A stretch of 64,000 nucleotides of DNA from Rhodeus uyekii (GCA_037043235.1 JAWRVZ010000054.1:263501-327500), one strand, 5' to 3'. Positions 1 through 12,981 are shown, counted from the stretch's first letter. Translations and numbers: made by a program. The notes: generated by a model from the letters alone, not told the origin.

Positions 1-110
1 GATTGTGAACTTTAAAATGAGAAAGAACTAAAATCCCATGAAGAAAACCAGGGAGAAACACAAAATTATAGAATCTATAGAAAAAATATATTTTAATTTA
101 ATTGCAGAAG

Positions 111-281
111 AGATAGATAGGTAGATAGATAGATAGATAGAAAGGCAGACAATAGATAGATATATAGATAAATAGATAGATAGAAAGGTAGACGATAGAT
201 AGATAGATAGATAGATAGTCAAATGATAGATAGATAGAAAGAAAGGCAGACGATAGATAGATAGATAGATAGATAGATAGA
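111..281. repeat. compound GATA microsatellite
   Basis: GATA runs are separated by a recurring GAAAGGYAGACRATAGATAG segment at about 141, 183 and 239, so there is a higher-order unit as well as the tetramer. Open frames across it are repeat artefacts. Confidence 0.9.
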
Positions 282-1836
282 CCTCTGATTGGTGGGATTT
301 ACTGCACAGCATTATGGGTAATGTAGTTTATCACAGTACATTTCTACAGTTATTTTAAACTCAACTACCAGCAGCCCACGGGTCTGTCTTTTGTTAGTTA
401 TCCTCCAAAAATCAACTTCCCTTTGGAGAAAGTGACTGGAGTTTGTGGAAGCTGTGCGAAGCATGGAGTGCAATGTGGAGATGGTTAACATGGCTGATCA
501 CAGTTTTGGAAATGAAAAAGGCTCTGAACTGGCAACCCCACCCACTCACCGCTCTGGTAATGGGTCCGTATGATTCATGGAGGGAGGAGTGGAGGCCGGC
601 CTGGCAAACCCAGCGACACCACAGAATAAACACAAGTGAATCAGAGGGGTTGCCTTAATTTCAGCCTGATCATCACAGTCTTAATCATCATGTAACAACA
701 ACGTGTTGTGGAACGTCTGAGACTGTGAACGTGTGCGTATCCCTTCTGTTTCCCGCTAATTAAACCGTTTTTCCCGAAGGAAATCTGCCTAAAGTAATGA
801 GGCCTCTTTTTCTCCGTTTAGGGTTTTCCCAGTCAGTGAAAGACACCTAATTTTGACAATTACAACTACCCTGAAAAAAAAGACCAAGTGCAAAAATGTG
901 AATGAAATTGAGCTTATTCAGTAATTTAAACCAGACATCCGTGCGTTCACTGCTTCGGCCCCCAGACCCAGAAAAGCAAGCTTTCTGCAGGATACAGGGG
1001 AATAACGGCCAGTATTAACCTTTCTACCACTGAATATTAATCAGCATTTAATAAAAGGAAAACAACATACTTGCCACTCCAAATATTATCAGTGTGACAT
1101 TACCTTTATTTTCATTTTGTGAGACGTTTTGCAAAATATTTCAAGATAAACACTTACGCCTCAGCATTCAATAGTCCGAAAAGCAGAGGGAGTAAGGCTA
1201 GGAAAATAAAATCATGAAATAAAACAAACATGGCACTTGCCGAGGAGAGCGTATTGGACGCGGCGCTTTCCTCTGGCTCGGTGTGCTTTGAGAGAGATGC
1301 ATTGTAGCTTTTGGATTGACGAGGGCAACCACGTTTCCATGTTCATGAGCTGGCGCTCGCCAGGAAGACTCCCATTAGAAACGAGTGCGTGTGGTTTCTC
1401 CCGAACACGCCTGGGACAGAAACACCGATTCCCTCATTTCTCACTGCAGATGAAAATGTCACTGTAAAATGCGAGCAATATGGGCAGTCATAAACCGAGC
1501 GAAAAAACAACCTTTTATGGAAGGCAGAACAAACGCACTTTAAATGAGCTCTTCATGGTCAAATAAAATGCAAAAAACACAAGATTAAATTATGAAGCTT
1601 ATAATTTCCTGCTTGAAATAATCATAAATGTAAGGCGTAATGAAAACATATGTGCATATCCAACACATAATGGGGTTTAAAAGTCTGAGACATGAATGGA
1701 TTTTGTTCTGGTTTAATGCAAATCATACCATTATCACCAAAACCAGTATTAGTAACACTATTTTACAGCGTTACAAGTAGTTACTGTGGTAATAAATACT
1801 ATAATAATGTAGAATTGCATGCAAAACCCGATAGTA
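282..1836. other. non-coding, nothing recognised
   Basis: AT-rich flank. Small ORFs at 443-658 and 1237-1467 show no domain or codon signature. A mildly GC-richer patch lies at 1230-1420. Confidence 0.6.
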
Positions 1837-2820
1837 TATGGAAAGGCCCTTTCCGCCACATAAGGGAAAAAAAATTGTTCATGAAAACTTGAAATTATGA
1901 CTTACTAAGTCATAATTGAGATTTGAAAAGTCTTGTGAGAACATTGATCCAAATCGACACAGGATAAACTGTGAACATAATAAGGAACACTTTAATCGTA
2001 GTTTTACTAAAGATGAAATTATAACGAAAACTTCAAACCTCGGGCCAATGTCATTGTTGTAGATGGATGAACCAAAAAATTGTATTGTAACTGATAGGGA
2101 AACGGTGCGAGTTCTGTTGTGGCTTTTAGATGGTGAAGGGGTTGATTTGAGACTGAGGAGGCGTGTGTATCATAACTTCCTGCATCATCTATAACCATGA
2201 CATTGGCCAGAGGTTTAAAGTTGTTCAATGAAAGCTGCCACCGCAGCAATGTCCGTTTTGTTCTTTCTGCGCAAAAGCTTGTTGTCACTCTAAATCGTTT
2301 CAAGAGTGCGTTTGCTCAGCGCTATATTGTTCCACTAATAATGCAAGAATTTCATCATTAGTAAAACCACAATTAAATGATTCCTTATTATGTTCACAGT
2401 TCATCATGTGTCGTGTTGGACCAATATTCTCATAAATCAGAAAGTCATACTTTCGACTTGGTCATAATTTCATCTTTTTAGCTCAGAATTTCGATTTAGT
2501 TATAATTTTGACTTAGTAAGTCATAATTTCGACTTAGTAAATCATAATTTCGACTTAGTAAATCATAATTTCAATTTAGTAAGTCATAATTTTGACTATC
2601 TCTTAATTTCAAATTTGTATCTCTTAATTTTGACTTAGTAAGTCATAATTTTGACTTTTTATCTCATATTTTCAACTTGGTTATAATTTTGACTATCTCT
2701 TAATTTCGACTTTTTATCTCATAATTTCGATTCAGTTATAATTTCGACTTGGTAAGTCATAATTTCAAGTTTTCATGTGCAATTTTTTTTTTCTTATGTG
2801 CCAAAAAATGGGCTTCCATA
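1837..2820. mobile_element. 984-bp non-autonomous DNA transposon with long TIRs
   Basis: The left end (TATGGAAAGGCCC) and right end (GGGCTTCCATA) are inverted. Inverted similarity continues inward through AACTTGAAATTATGACTT and, after an expansion in the right arm, through CTGTGAACATAATAAGGAA (left about 1970, right about 2385). Both sides carry ATAGTA (1831-1836 and 2821-2826), a perfect 6-bp target-site duplication. The right arm holds a TCATAATTTCGACTTAGTAA subrepeat array at 2460-2770. The central 300 bp is unique and has a 94-aa minus-strand ORF without a recognised domain. Superfamily is not determined. Confidence 0.85.
2460..2770. repeat. subrepeat array inside the right arm of the 1837-2820 element
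   Basis: About a dozen degenerate copies of a roughly 20-bp unit, TCATAATTTCGACTTAGTAA. The left arm has only one or two, so the array expanded after the inverted repeat formed. Confidence 0.85.
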
Positions 2821-2835
2821 ATAGTAAGTACATGT

Positions 2836-2925
2836 TGTTGATAATCATTACACAGCACTTACATGCATAATTACACTGTAACAATGAGACCTTAAAATAA
2901 AGTGTAGCTAAAATAAAGTGTATAT
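2836..2925. repeat. MITE remnant
   Basis: ACAATGAGACCTTAAAATAAAGTG end, like the copies near 13690 and 21945. It directly abuts the 1837-2820 insertion. Confidence 0.45.
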
Positions 2926-4587
2926 TTTTTTTAAACCTTTTGTCTTCCAGACTCTTGGCTCCCACTGCACATGGATAAGTATATGCAATATGCAGTTTAT
3001 AAAGTAAAACATGGCATAGTAAAACTTTCAGTCGAAGCCCATACGTGCGTGCCGTGTGAGTGTGAAATATGCTAGGACTGGGAAAGAGACTGTTTTGAAA
3101 GAGCGATAGCATCGGTTGGCACTCAGTGAGAAGCCCACAGAACTGGCCCTCCATCTAAACACAAAGAAGAGGCCAACAGACCACAAGCAGAGAGGGAGGG
3201 ATGAACATGACTGAGAGAGGGGAAGCAGGAAAGAAAGGAACATGCTAACAAGCTACATCTTCCACTGGCATCAGCTGAAGTAAGAAGCACCATTCAAGCT
3301 CAAGCTTAAATCAACATTTTTACAATGCTCTTGGGCTGAAATCCTAATTTGCATTGTTGAGCATCAAGACAGACCATCAATCAGTCCCTGGAGAAGGTTA
3401 TTAATATTCTAATTAGCATGTTGAACTTTATATTACAGTCCTGTTACCCATGAACATATAATTGTGCATTGTAGTATTTCAAATCTAAAAAATGCATCTG
3501 GGAAAAAAATTATTACTTACTGATAATAATGATGGTTGGTTGATGGTTGAAAACAATCATATTCATGAGAATACACTGATACTTTTTAAGTTTTAAGTTT
3601 ACAGGAGCCTCATCAAAGCGTATCCACTTGTTTACTCTGTTTGTTCATTTCCTTGTTTGTTTCTCTTTCAGGGCGGTGAGTGTTTGCAGAGGCTGACCGT
3701 CAAAGGCTTACAGCGTTTAACCATTTTCCCCGTCATTACACTCACAGTGCTAGTCATCACATGCTAACCCTGCCGTCCTGTGTGAGGAGGCCTTGTACAG
3801 TTCGCTATTGTGGAAAGGAAAGGAAATCTAAGTCCGCTAAACCCCATATTAGGTCGGCAGACGTCAACGACCCTCTGCTAATATTTACCATGAACATTAG
3901 CCTGAGTGTACAGTCAGAAATGGGTTTATTAAAAAGTGTTAATTCCAAGCAAACATCAATTATTAGCAATAGAGGAGTCCGTGTCGAGGGCTTTGATGTG
4001 AGATGTTTATGATCTACACTTCTGGGCAATGAGACATGGAGCAGGGGGATTCTTGGAAGGTCAGTGAGTTATTTTACATTCATGTTGGAGCGCAGGCTGA
4101 TCAGGCGAAAGCGGCCCAATGTTTTGGGTTGGAAACAGCATCAGTTCTGTTCGGGAATAGAGTGACATTCATCTGTGTTTATTTGCCCTGTCAGGTGATA
4201 CCGGAGCGCTTGCTAAAAGGTTTTGTTTTGAAAAGCTCAGACTCTGGATTTTTTTATTAGAAATTCAAACTTAGTTGCATGACAAGTCTAATATGCGGTA
4301 CAATGCAGCGCCAAGGGTCGAGGATTAGCGCGGTGAGACGTTACACACACACACACACACAAATGCTACGCATGCACATATGCATGCACGCATGGGGGCT
4401 CTTCCAAACAGACGAAAAATTTGGATTTGGTCCTGAATAAGTATGAGTAATCATGCATAAACAGACATGATGCAAACAATAACCTTCAGTCAGTCATCGA
4501 CAGCCACTAATGGTGCTGACAAGCTCACGCGAACACAAGATCGTGTGTGAAGATAAACATTCAACATAAATGTTTCTGTGTCTCTAA
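2926..4587. other. non-coding, nothing recognised
   Basis: The 110-aa ORF at 3680-4012 shows no homology I know and overlaps an equally long antisense frame. A CA dinucleotide run is at 4342-4361. Confidence 0.55.
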
Positions 4588-4722
4588 CAGTAGAGAGTGG
4601 CGCTTGCAACACCAAGGTCATGGGTTCGATTGCCAGGAAAAGCAAGAACTGATTAGAATATCAATGTTTCTTGAATGCGATGCTTTGGATAAAAGCATCT
4701 GATAAATGCATGAATGTAAAAA
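4588..4722 (+). repeat. tRNA-derived SINE
   Basis: The tRNA-like head includes a B-box (GGGTTCGATTGCCAG). The tail has CAAGAACTGATTAGAATATC, TTTGGATAAAAGCATCTG and ATAAATGCAT. Same family as the copies at 12.98, 29.72, 32.26, 50.21 and 53.69 kb. The tail layout resembles cyprinid SINEs of the HAmo kind, from memory. Confidence 0.85.
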
Positions 4723-4794
4723 TTGTGCTATTTTGTCTTAAATTGCAAATTTGAACAATCAATAAAAATAAGTACATTCTGCAAACTTGCAAAA

Positions 4795-6100
4795 CTGTTT
4801 TCTATGTGAATATATAGTAAAGTGTCATTTATTCCTGTGATTAAAGCTGAATTTATTAGAAAAGAAATACAGTAAAACAGTGTAATATTATATCAGTGTA
4901 AAACAGCTGTTTTCTATATGAATATATAGTAAAGTGTCGTTTATTCCTGTGATTAAAGCTGAATTTATTAGATGATAAATATAGTAAAACAGTGTAATAT
5001 TATATCAGTGTAAAACAGCTGTTTTCTATGTGAATCTATAGTAAAGTGTCATTTATTCCTGTGATTAAAGCTGAATTTATTAGATGATAAATACAGTAAA
5101 ACAGTGTAATATTATATCAGTGTAAAACAGCTGTTTTCTATATGAATATATAGTAAAGTGTCGTTTATTCCTGTGATTAAAGCTGAATTTATTAGATGAT
5201 AAATACAGTAAAACAGTGTAATATTATATCAGTGTAAAACAGCTGTTTTCTATGTGAATATATAGTAAAGTGTCATTTATTCCTGTGATTAAAGCTGAAT
5301 TTATTAGATGATAAATACAGTAAACAGTGTAATATTATATCAGTGTAAAACAGCTGTTTTCTATGTGAATCTATAGTAAATCGTCATTTATTCCTGTTAT
5401 TAAAGCTGAATTTATTAGAAAAGAAATACAGTAAAACAGTGTAATATTATATCAGTGTAAAACGGCTGTTTTCTATGTGAATAATTAGTAAAGTGTCATT
5501 TATTCCTGTGATTAAAGCTGAATTTATTAGATGATAAATACAGTAAAACAGTGTAATATTATATCAGTGTAAAACAGCTGTTTTCTATGTGAATATATAG
5601 TAAAGTGTCATTTATTCCTGTGATTAAAGCTGAATTTATTAGATGATAAATACAGTAAAATAGTGTAATATTATATCAGTGTAAAACAGCTGTTTTCTAT
5701 GTGAATCTATAGTAAATCGTTATTTATTCCTGTGATTAAAGCTGAATTTATTAGATGATAAATACAGTAAAACAGTGTAATATTATATCAGTGTAAAACA
5801 GCTGTTTTCTATGTGAATATATAGTAAAGTGTCATTTATTCCTGTGATTAAAGCTGAATTTATTAGATGATAAATACAGTAAAATAGTGTAATATTATAT
5901 CAGTGTAAAACAGCTGTTTTCTATGTGAATCTATAGTAAATCGTTATTTATTCCTGTGATTAAAGCTGAATTTATTAGAAAAGAAATACAGTAAAACAGT
6001 GTAATATTATATCAGTGTAAAACAGCTGTTTTCTATGTGAATCTATAGTAAAAAGTCATTTATTCCTGTGATTAAAGTTGAATTTATTAGATCACAGAAA
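4795..6100 (+). repeat. 112-bp tandem array, about 11.6 copies
   Basis: CTGTTTTCTAT recurs at 4795, 4907, 5019, 5131, 5243, 5354, 5466, 5578, 5690, 5802, 5914 and 6026: spacing 112 with one 111. Units differ by a few substitutions (TATATG/TATGTG, AAAGTGTC/AATCGTT, GATGATAAAT/AAAAGAAAT). From the second unit on, most contain the palindrome AAAACAGCTGTTTT with an E-box; the 5466 unit reads CGGCTG. The unit is shared with 58.82-59.06 kb and inverted at 55.92-56.12 kb. Confidence 0.95.
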
Positions 6101-8100
6101 ACAATTATTTCAAAATTGATAATTTTAGTGTTTGATAATTGTGATGTTTTCAAGCTTTTGACAGATACTGTATTACGTTATGCACAGTATAAGATTGCAT
6201 ATACATATTAAATATATCAAGTGCAACATTACACTGTGTTCACATTAATATAAACTTTTTTTACAAAGAAAAAATTACAAATACAAAGAAACTCCTGAAG
6301 TGTGGAATTCTGTGAAGAAATGCACCGTTTCCAAAATGTTTTAAACTTGTTAGAAAGACGCCTTGAGAAAGTGACATGAGTGGGGAAGGCGAGAGGGAGA
6401 GAGGGAGATATCCTGGTATTTCCAGCTCTAATCTGAACCGCATAAAGATAGTGTTACACCTCACGGTATTTCACAGTAGCATTGTTTTTTCTTCCATCCT
6501 CACTTCAAACCTCTCATGCATTTTTTCTCTCTCTCCCTCTCCCTTCAATTTGAGTCACACTCGTGCATCCTGATGGAAAGGATTTCAGGAAATAAATCTG
6601 GACAATTTCCTCCGAGTGTAATATTAGATTCCACCAGCAGCGAGGAGAGTCCGCAGGGTTGCTGCAATCTCATGAAACACTCGTGTAGACACCGGTATTA
6701 TTATGCATGCGTGTCTACGTGTGCGTTTGTTGCGTCTAAAGTGGCCGTTTCTGTTTCTAGATGGTTCCTGTCTTGCTGTGCCAGTGCAATTCCCCAGGCC
6801 TGAACCGTGCATGTGTGTACGTGTGTGTGTAAGTGAATGCGACACTGCTTCATCCCACATTTCGGCTGACCTCTCCTTGCGTTCCTCTGTGATTTACACA
6901 CGATGCTTTAAACTCTTCCACTCAAAAAACATCTTCAATAACACGAACGAGGATGTAACCTTAGCGTACAGGCGTCTCTGTTTCCTTCTAATTACTGTGT
7001 CAAATAAGAAAAGTGAAAGAAGCAAGCTCTTGTTTTGCGCTGCTGCTCTAAAATTGGATATTACCGATGGAGGACGGCTAGTTATGGTCTGAAAAGTAGA
7101 TTTGTTTATCTATGCAGTCATTCCTGCTGCCTTCATTTTTCAACCAAATTTCTTGCCCTTTGTGCATAGTTACCTGTGTGTGTGTGTGTGTGTGAGGTGG
7201 AAAGAGCTGGGGGCAGGAATCAGAGCGAGTTGGGCAGAGCCATTGGATCTCATCACTCCTTCATTACGTTGGCATGCTCAGGAATCAAACTGACTCTGCA
7301 AAAAGAATAGACCCTTTCATTTAGCATGGCCTGAAGGGTGGAGAGGGAGGGTCAAGCGGAGAGACTCCGGAGTGAGAGAAAGATACAACAGACTGAAAGG
7401 AGCTGGGCATCCGTGCAAAAATCCACATTCTGATTCGTATGATTCCTGATGGGACGGAATCCAGCCATTTACTCTACAACGCAAAATGTCATGGAATCGC
7501 ATCCGTTCTGGATGAATAAAAATAAAGATCATTCTGCATCTTTTAAAAGTAGGGCTGTACAACTAATCAGCTCATGATATAGACCAGTGTTTGTGACTAT
7601 TAAACCATTGAAATATGAAGTGTGGCTCAGTGTGAATGAGCAAAACACACTCAAGCATTAACAATAATAATGATGATGTATTTAAACATCAGCATTTAAG
7701 GAATATCACATAATTTCAATCATATTCTAACTTTATTCCATGTGATTGCATTTTTAAAAGACTGATTAAATTGAGTTTTGAGATTTATATATTCAGTTTA
7801 TTACCTGCCTTTTGATGATACATTTGTACTCATAATCATCAACTGTAATATCTAGAAAGCTTTAAAATAGTCAACACAGAATTTGGAAAAAATAAAACCG
7901 ATTTCAAAGGCTCCCCTTATAGTTAAAGTTTTAATTAAATTATTAAACTGTGCAATTTTAATAAAAGTCAATTGTTTTGAATCACATTTAAGAAACTTTG
8001 ATGGGCTCTATGGTTTCTGATTCACAAGCTTTTGATTTTGATTCGACTGGTTTCATATTTCTTCATTCTCACTCAGTTAATGCTTTAAATTATGCAAAGA
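6101..8100. other. non-coding, nothing recognised
   Basis: Contains a GT run at 7175-7194 and a GA-rich patch at 6375-6410. The ORF at 6703-7092 (129 aa) crosses a GT-rich tract and has no recognisable domain. Confidence 0.55.
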
Positions 8101-8152
8101 GTGTGTGTGTGTCTGTGTGTCTGTGTGTGTGTGTGGGGGGGGGGGGGGGGGG
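8101..8152. repeat. GT repeat followed by an 18-G run
   Basis: TG dinucleotides with two CTG interruptions at 8101-8134, then 18 consecutive G at 8135-8152. The G run alone can form a G-quadruplex on the + strand. Confidence 0.9.
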
Positions 8153-8626
8153 TTCAGATTATGCACTAACGCAGAATTTTCTTTTTACACAAATTTTATG
8201 TTGTTTCTATAATTCTGCATATTTCCCATTTAAAATATCCAGAGAAAATCTAGCCTGAATATAAAAAAAACATGCAATGTTATCTGTACCTCAGATACGG
8301 TAAACGTCACTGGGACAGGAAGTAGTACAGATTAACCAGACAGATTAACCCACGCTGCTATGACACGGACAGCTATATTTAGTGTGCGGTTCATAGGTAA
8401 CTTGAGCATGTCTAAATGAATGTCGCTGAGACAAGCGATGACATCAGAAACTAATGAACCAGTCGGATCAGATCCGGTCCTGAACAACAAAAACAGCTGA
8501 TTCATTCTGCCGTTTTTCAAATGCACGTAAAAGCCTTTTTTCAAAGCATGCAACATGCAGTAGATACAGTATGATACTTCATATACCAGTAGAATATGAA
8601 AAAGTGAAGTCCGATTTTAAAAATGC

Positions 8627-8884
8627 TTGGCTAACGCTTTAAAATAATGTCTCAGATGTTAACGTTTGTTCATGCATTAGTTAACGTTTCATTTTACAGC
8701 AATTATTACTGTTAATACAAAGACAATTGTTCACTGTTTGTTCATGCAGTGCGTGACTAATTACAAGAAACACAATTTTTGATTTTAAAAATGCATTAAT
8801 AAGTGTAGAAATGAGTATGAAATAAGATTGTTGACTGCTCGTTGTGTAGTTAACAAATTAAACCTTATTGTAAAGTGTTACCAA
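8627..8884. mobile_element. MITE copy
   Basis: Imperfect terminal inverted repeats: left TTGGCTAACGCTTTAAAATA, right TATTGTAAAGTGTTACCAA. The interior has TTAAC/GTTAA-rich half-palindromes and TTGTTCA motifs. Same type as 19.94-20.18 and 54.60-54.80 kb. No clear target duplication. Confidence 0.7.
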
Positions 8885-9119
8885 TGTAAAAAATGTCATT
8901 GCACTGCACATGCTGCCATTTTTTTTTCAACAATGCTTTTTAATCAACCTTTGATTTTTAATAATGGTACAAACAAAAGTGCCAAAAATACTGAACATGA
9001 TGCATGTAAACAATATATCAGCAATGGTGACTTTGAGTCGTCCAGCTGTCTTAATTTAAAAGCAGCACCTCTGTCGGCGAGGCACAATTCAATTAAAAAA
9101 GTGCTGTGCTATGACTGGC

Positions 9120-9500
9120 CCAGGATCCAGACCGACTAGCGTTTCGCTGCATCAGAGAATTCCCGAACTGTGAAAATGGTGGGCACGGCTAACGTCTGCG
9201 TTTCCACTGGCTCGGCCCTCCCGCTGACAAACCAATTTCTTGAGCCTCAACCCAGCCACCGCCGCCCCCTTAAAAGCCCCACAGAGTCCTTAAAGGTGTG
9301 GATCTGTCATTAGCACATTTAGCTTGGCGCAAAAGCACATTGTTATTTCTAAGCGCCAGCTGTATCTTTGGATTCCCGTGGCTTTGAGCCGGTCGGGCTC
9401 GATGTGTCCGCTTCCCTGCATGCCTAATGCCGAGGTGCTGGGCATTTTTAATCAGGCTGAAAATGAGCTCACTGTTTACTTACAGTAAATACTTACTCTG
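9120..9500. promoter_or_regulatory. candidate conserved non-coding element
   Basis: GC-richer, repeat-free block about 5 kb upstream of sox9. It contains ATTGTTATT (SOX-type), GCCAGCTG (E-box) and CTTTGGATT, and looks unlike the decayed repeats on both sides. Conservation is a guess from composition only. Confidence 0.3.
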
Positions 9501-9749
9501 CTGTTATTTGCTAACAGCAACATTGAAATGCATGGACATGCTGAAGAGTAACAGTAACACTTCACAAACGTCTGGATCAGAGTAAACTCATGGCAGGATG
9601 ACGCATGTTAACAAACAGTCTCTGATCTGCTGCAACTAGTTAGCTTGTCGTAAATCACAGATAACGCCTGGAAGAACCTCTGACCTCGACACAACCCTGA
9701 TCCCACATCTCTGTGAAATAAAAGGTGCAGCTGCAGCTGTGTCACACAT

Positions 9750-10335
9750 TATTTCATATATAACAATCTCACAATCAAAATTGCAACTTTATTTTGCGTA
9801 ATATGAATTTATATTCACAATTACAAATATTTCTTGCAATGTGATTTTGCTGTATTTCTCACAGTTATGGCTTTCTGTTTCTCGCAATACGACTGTCTTG
9901 AAATTGCAATTTGATGTTGTGTAAAGTGAATTTATTTCTCACAATGTGACTTTATATTTCACAGTTACAATTATTTCTTGCCATGTGACTTTACTGTTCT
10001 GTATCTCACAATTGTGACATTCATTAAAGGCAATTTTATTGTCCATAATGCAATTTTATATTGTGTCATGTGAATTTGTATCTCACCATTCTGATTTGCA
10101 TTTCATATAATGACAAATCATATCTCAGAATACCTTATATTTGATACCTATCATGTCTATTTCTTAAAATGTATATATCAAAGAGTTTCTTTATGTCTCA
10201 CAATCGTGATTAATTTATTGACATTGATATTTTATTTAGTATAATGTGAATTTATATCTCACAATGCGACTACTATATGAGAAAATGAATTTGTATCTCG
10301 AAACGTGGCTTTATATTTCACCAATACAATTTTAT
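9750..10335. repeat. degenerate minisatellite
   Basis: Irregular repeats of phrases such as TTTATATTTCACAATTAC, TTCTTGCAATGTGACTTTA and TATCTCACAATG, about 20-45 bases apart. It is old and diverged. Confidence 0.7.
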
Positions 10336-10851
10336 TTCTGTCAATAATGACTCTGTACAGAGTCTTAAAGGGACTGAGAAGGGTAAAAAAAATGAGAAGG
10401 GAGGAAAAATTATTTGGCAATGCTTTTTATGTTCTCTCTCAAATGTTTTACGTTCCCTCGAGAATCTTTGTGTTCACTCGCAAAGAACACAAAACCTACT
10501 ATTTGCAGGAGAACGTAAAACCGCTGACCACTTTCCTTAAGTGTAAATTAGTTTGTTTCTTGAAGAACACTCTTGCTGTGTGAACGAGGACTAGGACAGT
10601 CAACAACAAAAGTAAAGCCCCAGTAATGTATTACTAAACTGGTTCAAATGGCTCTTCTTCCAAGTTTAATGCTTGAAATGTAATGGAAACGTCTGTTCCT
10701 CCAACACAATCTCATGGCAATTTGTAACTACTTCACGTTTCGATAAATTGGCAGCCAATTCACATGAATTCATATTTGATCTGCTTACGCCCCAGTGAAG
10801 GTTCGTTTAGGGATGGACCTTCATTTTCTAAAACTATTACACTTTTGTATG

Positions 10852-10940
10852 ATGTTAGAGTCTTTGAGGAAGACAAGATGCAAATAAAAGAGCAATAGAG
10901 AATGGATTGAAAATACTGATCCAAACTCATATTTCTTTTT
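10852..10940. repeat. direct duplication, copy A
   Basis: AGTCTTTGAGGAAGACAAGA and the following 70 bases match 11559-11645 closely, including GATGCAAATAAAAG and ACTGATCCAAACTCATATTTC. Confidence 0.85.
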
Positions 10941-11045
10941 TTCTTCCATGCAACACAAAATATGATTTTTTTAAAGAAAAATTGACTTGTTCTTTTGGAC
11001 GTAATTTTTGCAAGCGAAATAGGACTAGGCCTTTCTGAAAGTATG

Positions 11046-11253
<208 letters not shown>

Positions 11254-11558
11254 CTCTGGTATTGCATGCATGTCTGCCAAAAATGACAGACTTTTTGGGG
11301 GGTATTATTTCAATCAAATGATTGTACTATATCTTAATTTGCTAATATTTTCTATTTAATATTTTGTATTTTTAGGGGATTTTATGGCAGTAAATTACAT
11401 GTATGCACTTCTTAAAATCCATTTATTCACTATTTGAGCCTGGACCTAAAATTCTTGGAGTTAAGTTTGATCTCTTCTTAAAGAGATATAATAAAGAAAT
11501 GTAATTTAAAAAATGCAAACATTTACTAATTTAAGGCTCTAGATTATGAGAAATCAGT

Positions 11559-11650
11559 CTAGAGACTTTGAGGAAGACAAGATGCAAATAAAAGACAAAA
11601 AAGAATGGATTCAAAATACTGATCCAAACTCATATTTCTTTATTTCCTCC
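11559..11650. repeat. direct duplication, copy B
   Basis: Second copy of the segment at 10852-10940, about 707 bases away and in the same orientation. The two copies flank the compound microsatellite. Confidence 0.85.
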
Positions 11651-12981
11651 TGACTCAATTCGCAGTGTGATTTCTCAAAATATGACTTTATGAACTTCTC
11701 CATGTCGGCATGAATGCAGTGCCATGTTTGACCTAGGCTTTCAGAAGATTCTAGTCTTTTGGTCTGTTGCAATGGGGCCAAGCAAGGTCTTTTGGATTTC
11801 TCCATTCTTGAAGAAATATTAGATAAAGTCACGTTTATAAACTAGTGCGTACAACATCAAAAGTCTAATTAGCTGTGGTACGTTTTTGTGCCAAAAAACA
11901 AACTTCTGAATAGCACAGAGAGAGAACGAGAATGCTCCTTCACCTCAGAAACAAAGTAAGAAACGGCAAACATGATTTGCCAGTTTACCTCCAATGTTTG
12001 CACAACATCTTCACACCATCACTGCAAGAAAAGATGAGAAGTTTCCCAAGGCCTTAGGATGCCTATCCCTGTCCATAGCCATTGCTTAAATGAACCCGAG
12101 GCGTTACAATGAAATATAGGCTGAGAGTTGAAATTGAATTTAAATTACACCAGCAAAATAAAAACACGACAAGACAAAACAGATCAGATTAACATATAGG
12201 GGCGAGTTCATAAACATGCACCGCTTTTACCATCTGCTGCTAAAACATTTTAATTTTTGACAGGATGTGGTGTAGGTGTATCTCATGTGAAATCACTGTC
12301 TCATCGCTATTTGTGACTCAGACGTGAGTTCGGCTTAACAGGTGGTGTAAGTTAACCAGAATGCAAGTTGCACCCCAATAACATTTTATTACTTGAACAC
12401 CTTTAGAAAACAGTGGTTAGGGAAACTTTTAAAGGAGAAGTTACTGTTATTGTGCAAATGTGGTAGCACTTATCTAATTGGCTGTATCAGAGGTAACATT
12501 ATCATCACTGCCAGAAACTACCAGGGCTTTAATGCAATTAGTTAAAAGATTGAGTTGATAAGAGTATGCAAAGTTGAAAAGCTGTCATTCACTCCTGCAT
12601 TGGCTTAAGTCCGCATTACAATAAATAAAGCAAGCCTCTCCTTCCTATTAGCAACGTGCTGTTAACAGAAGAGGGAACGTGCTATTGATGAAGGTCCTAA
12701 AAGTTCACTTCTGTTTATGCTTGAAGTGAATCATTTAAATAAACACATCCAGTGAAAATAAACGCTGTGTGTCGGAGCGAGGAGGAATCAAAACGCTCAC
12801 AGTTCACGTTCTGTATGTGGAAGCTGAGGCTTGATTAAACTGCGGGGCCGATAGGATTACCGCCTGGTTGGGCATCGCAAGAGCTTGACATAACGCAAAC
12901 AAACAGCTTTACAACATCCAGGAGTCTGCCTTTCTTCCCTCTGAGAGAACGAGAGATGCTGCAAAACCCTCGTCAATTGAT
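11651..12981. other. non-coding, nothing recognised
   Basis: AT-rich with no repeat family recognised. Blocks around 12420-12660 and 12780-12960 are repeat-free and could hold conserved elements, but I see no decisive motif. Confidence 0.5.

Noticed and set aside
4588..4660. Possible tRNA gene
   Set aside because: B-box is present but the cloverleaf is incomplete and the sequence continues into a SINE tail; all six copies behave as a dispersed repeat.
4795..6100. CRISPR-like regular array
   Set aside because: The whole 112-bp unit repeats, without unique spacers, in a vertebrate genome.
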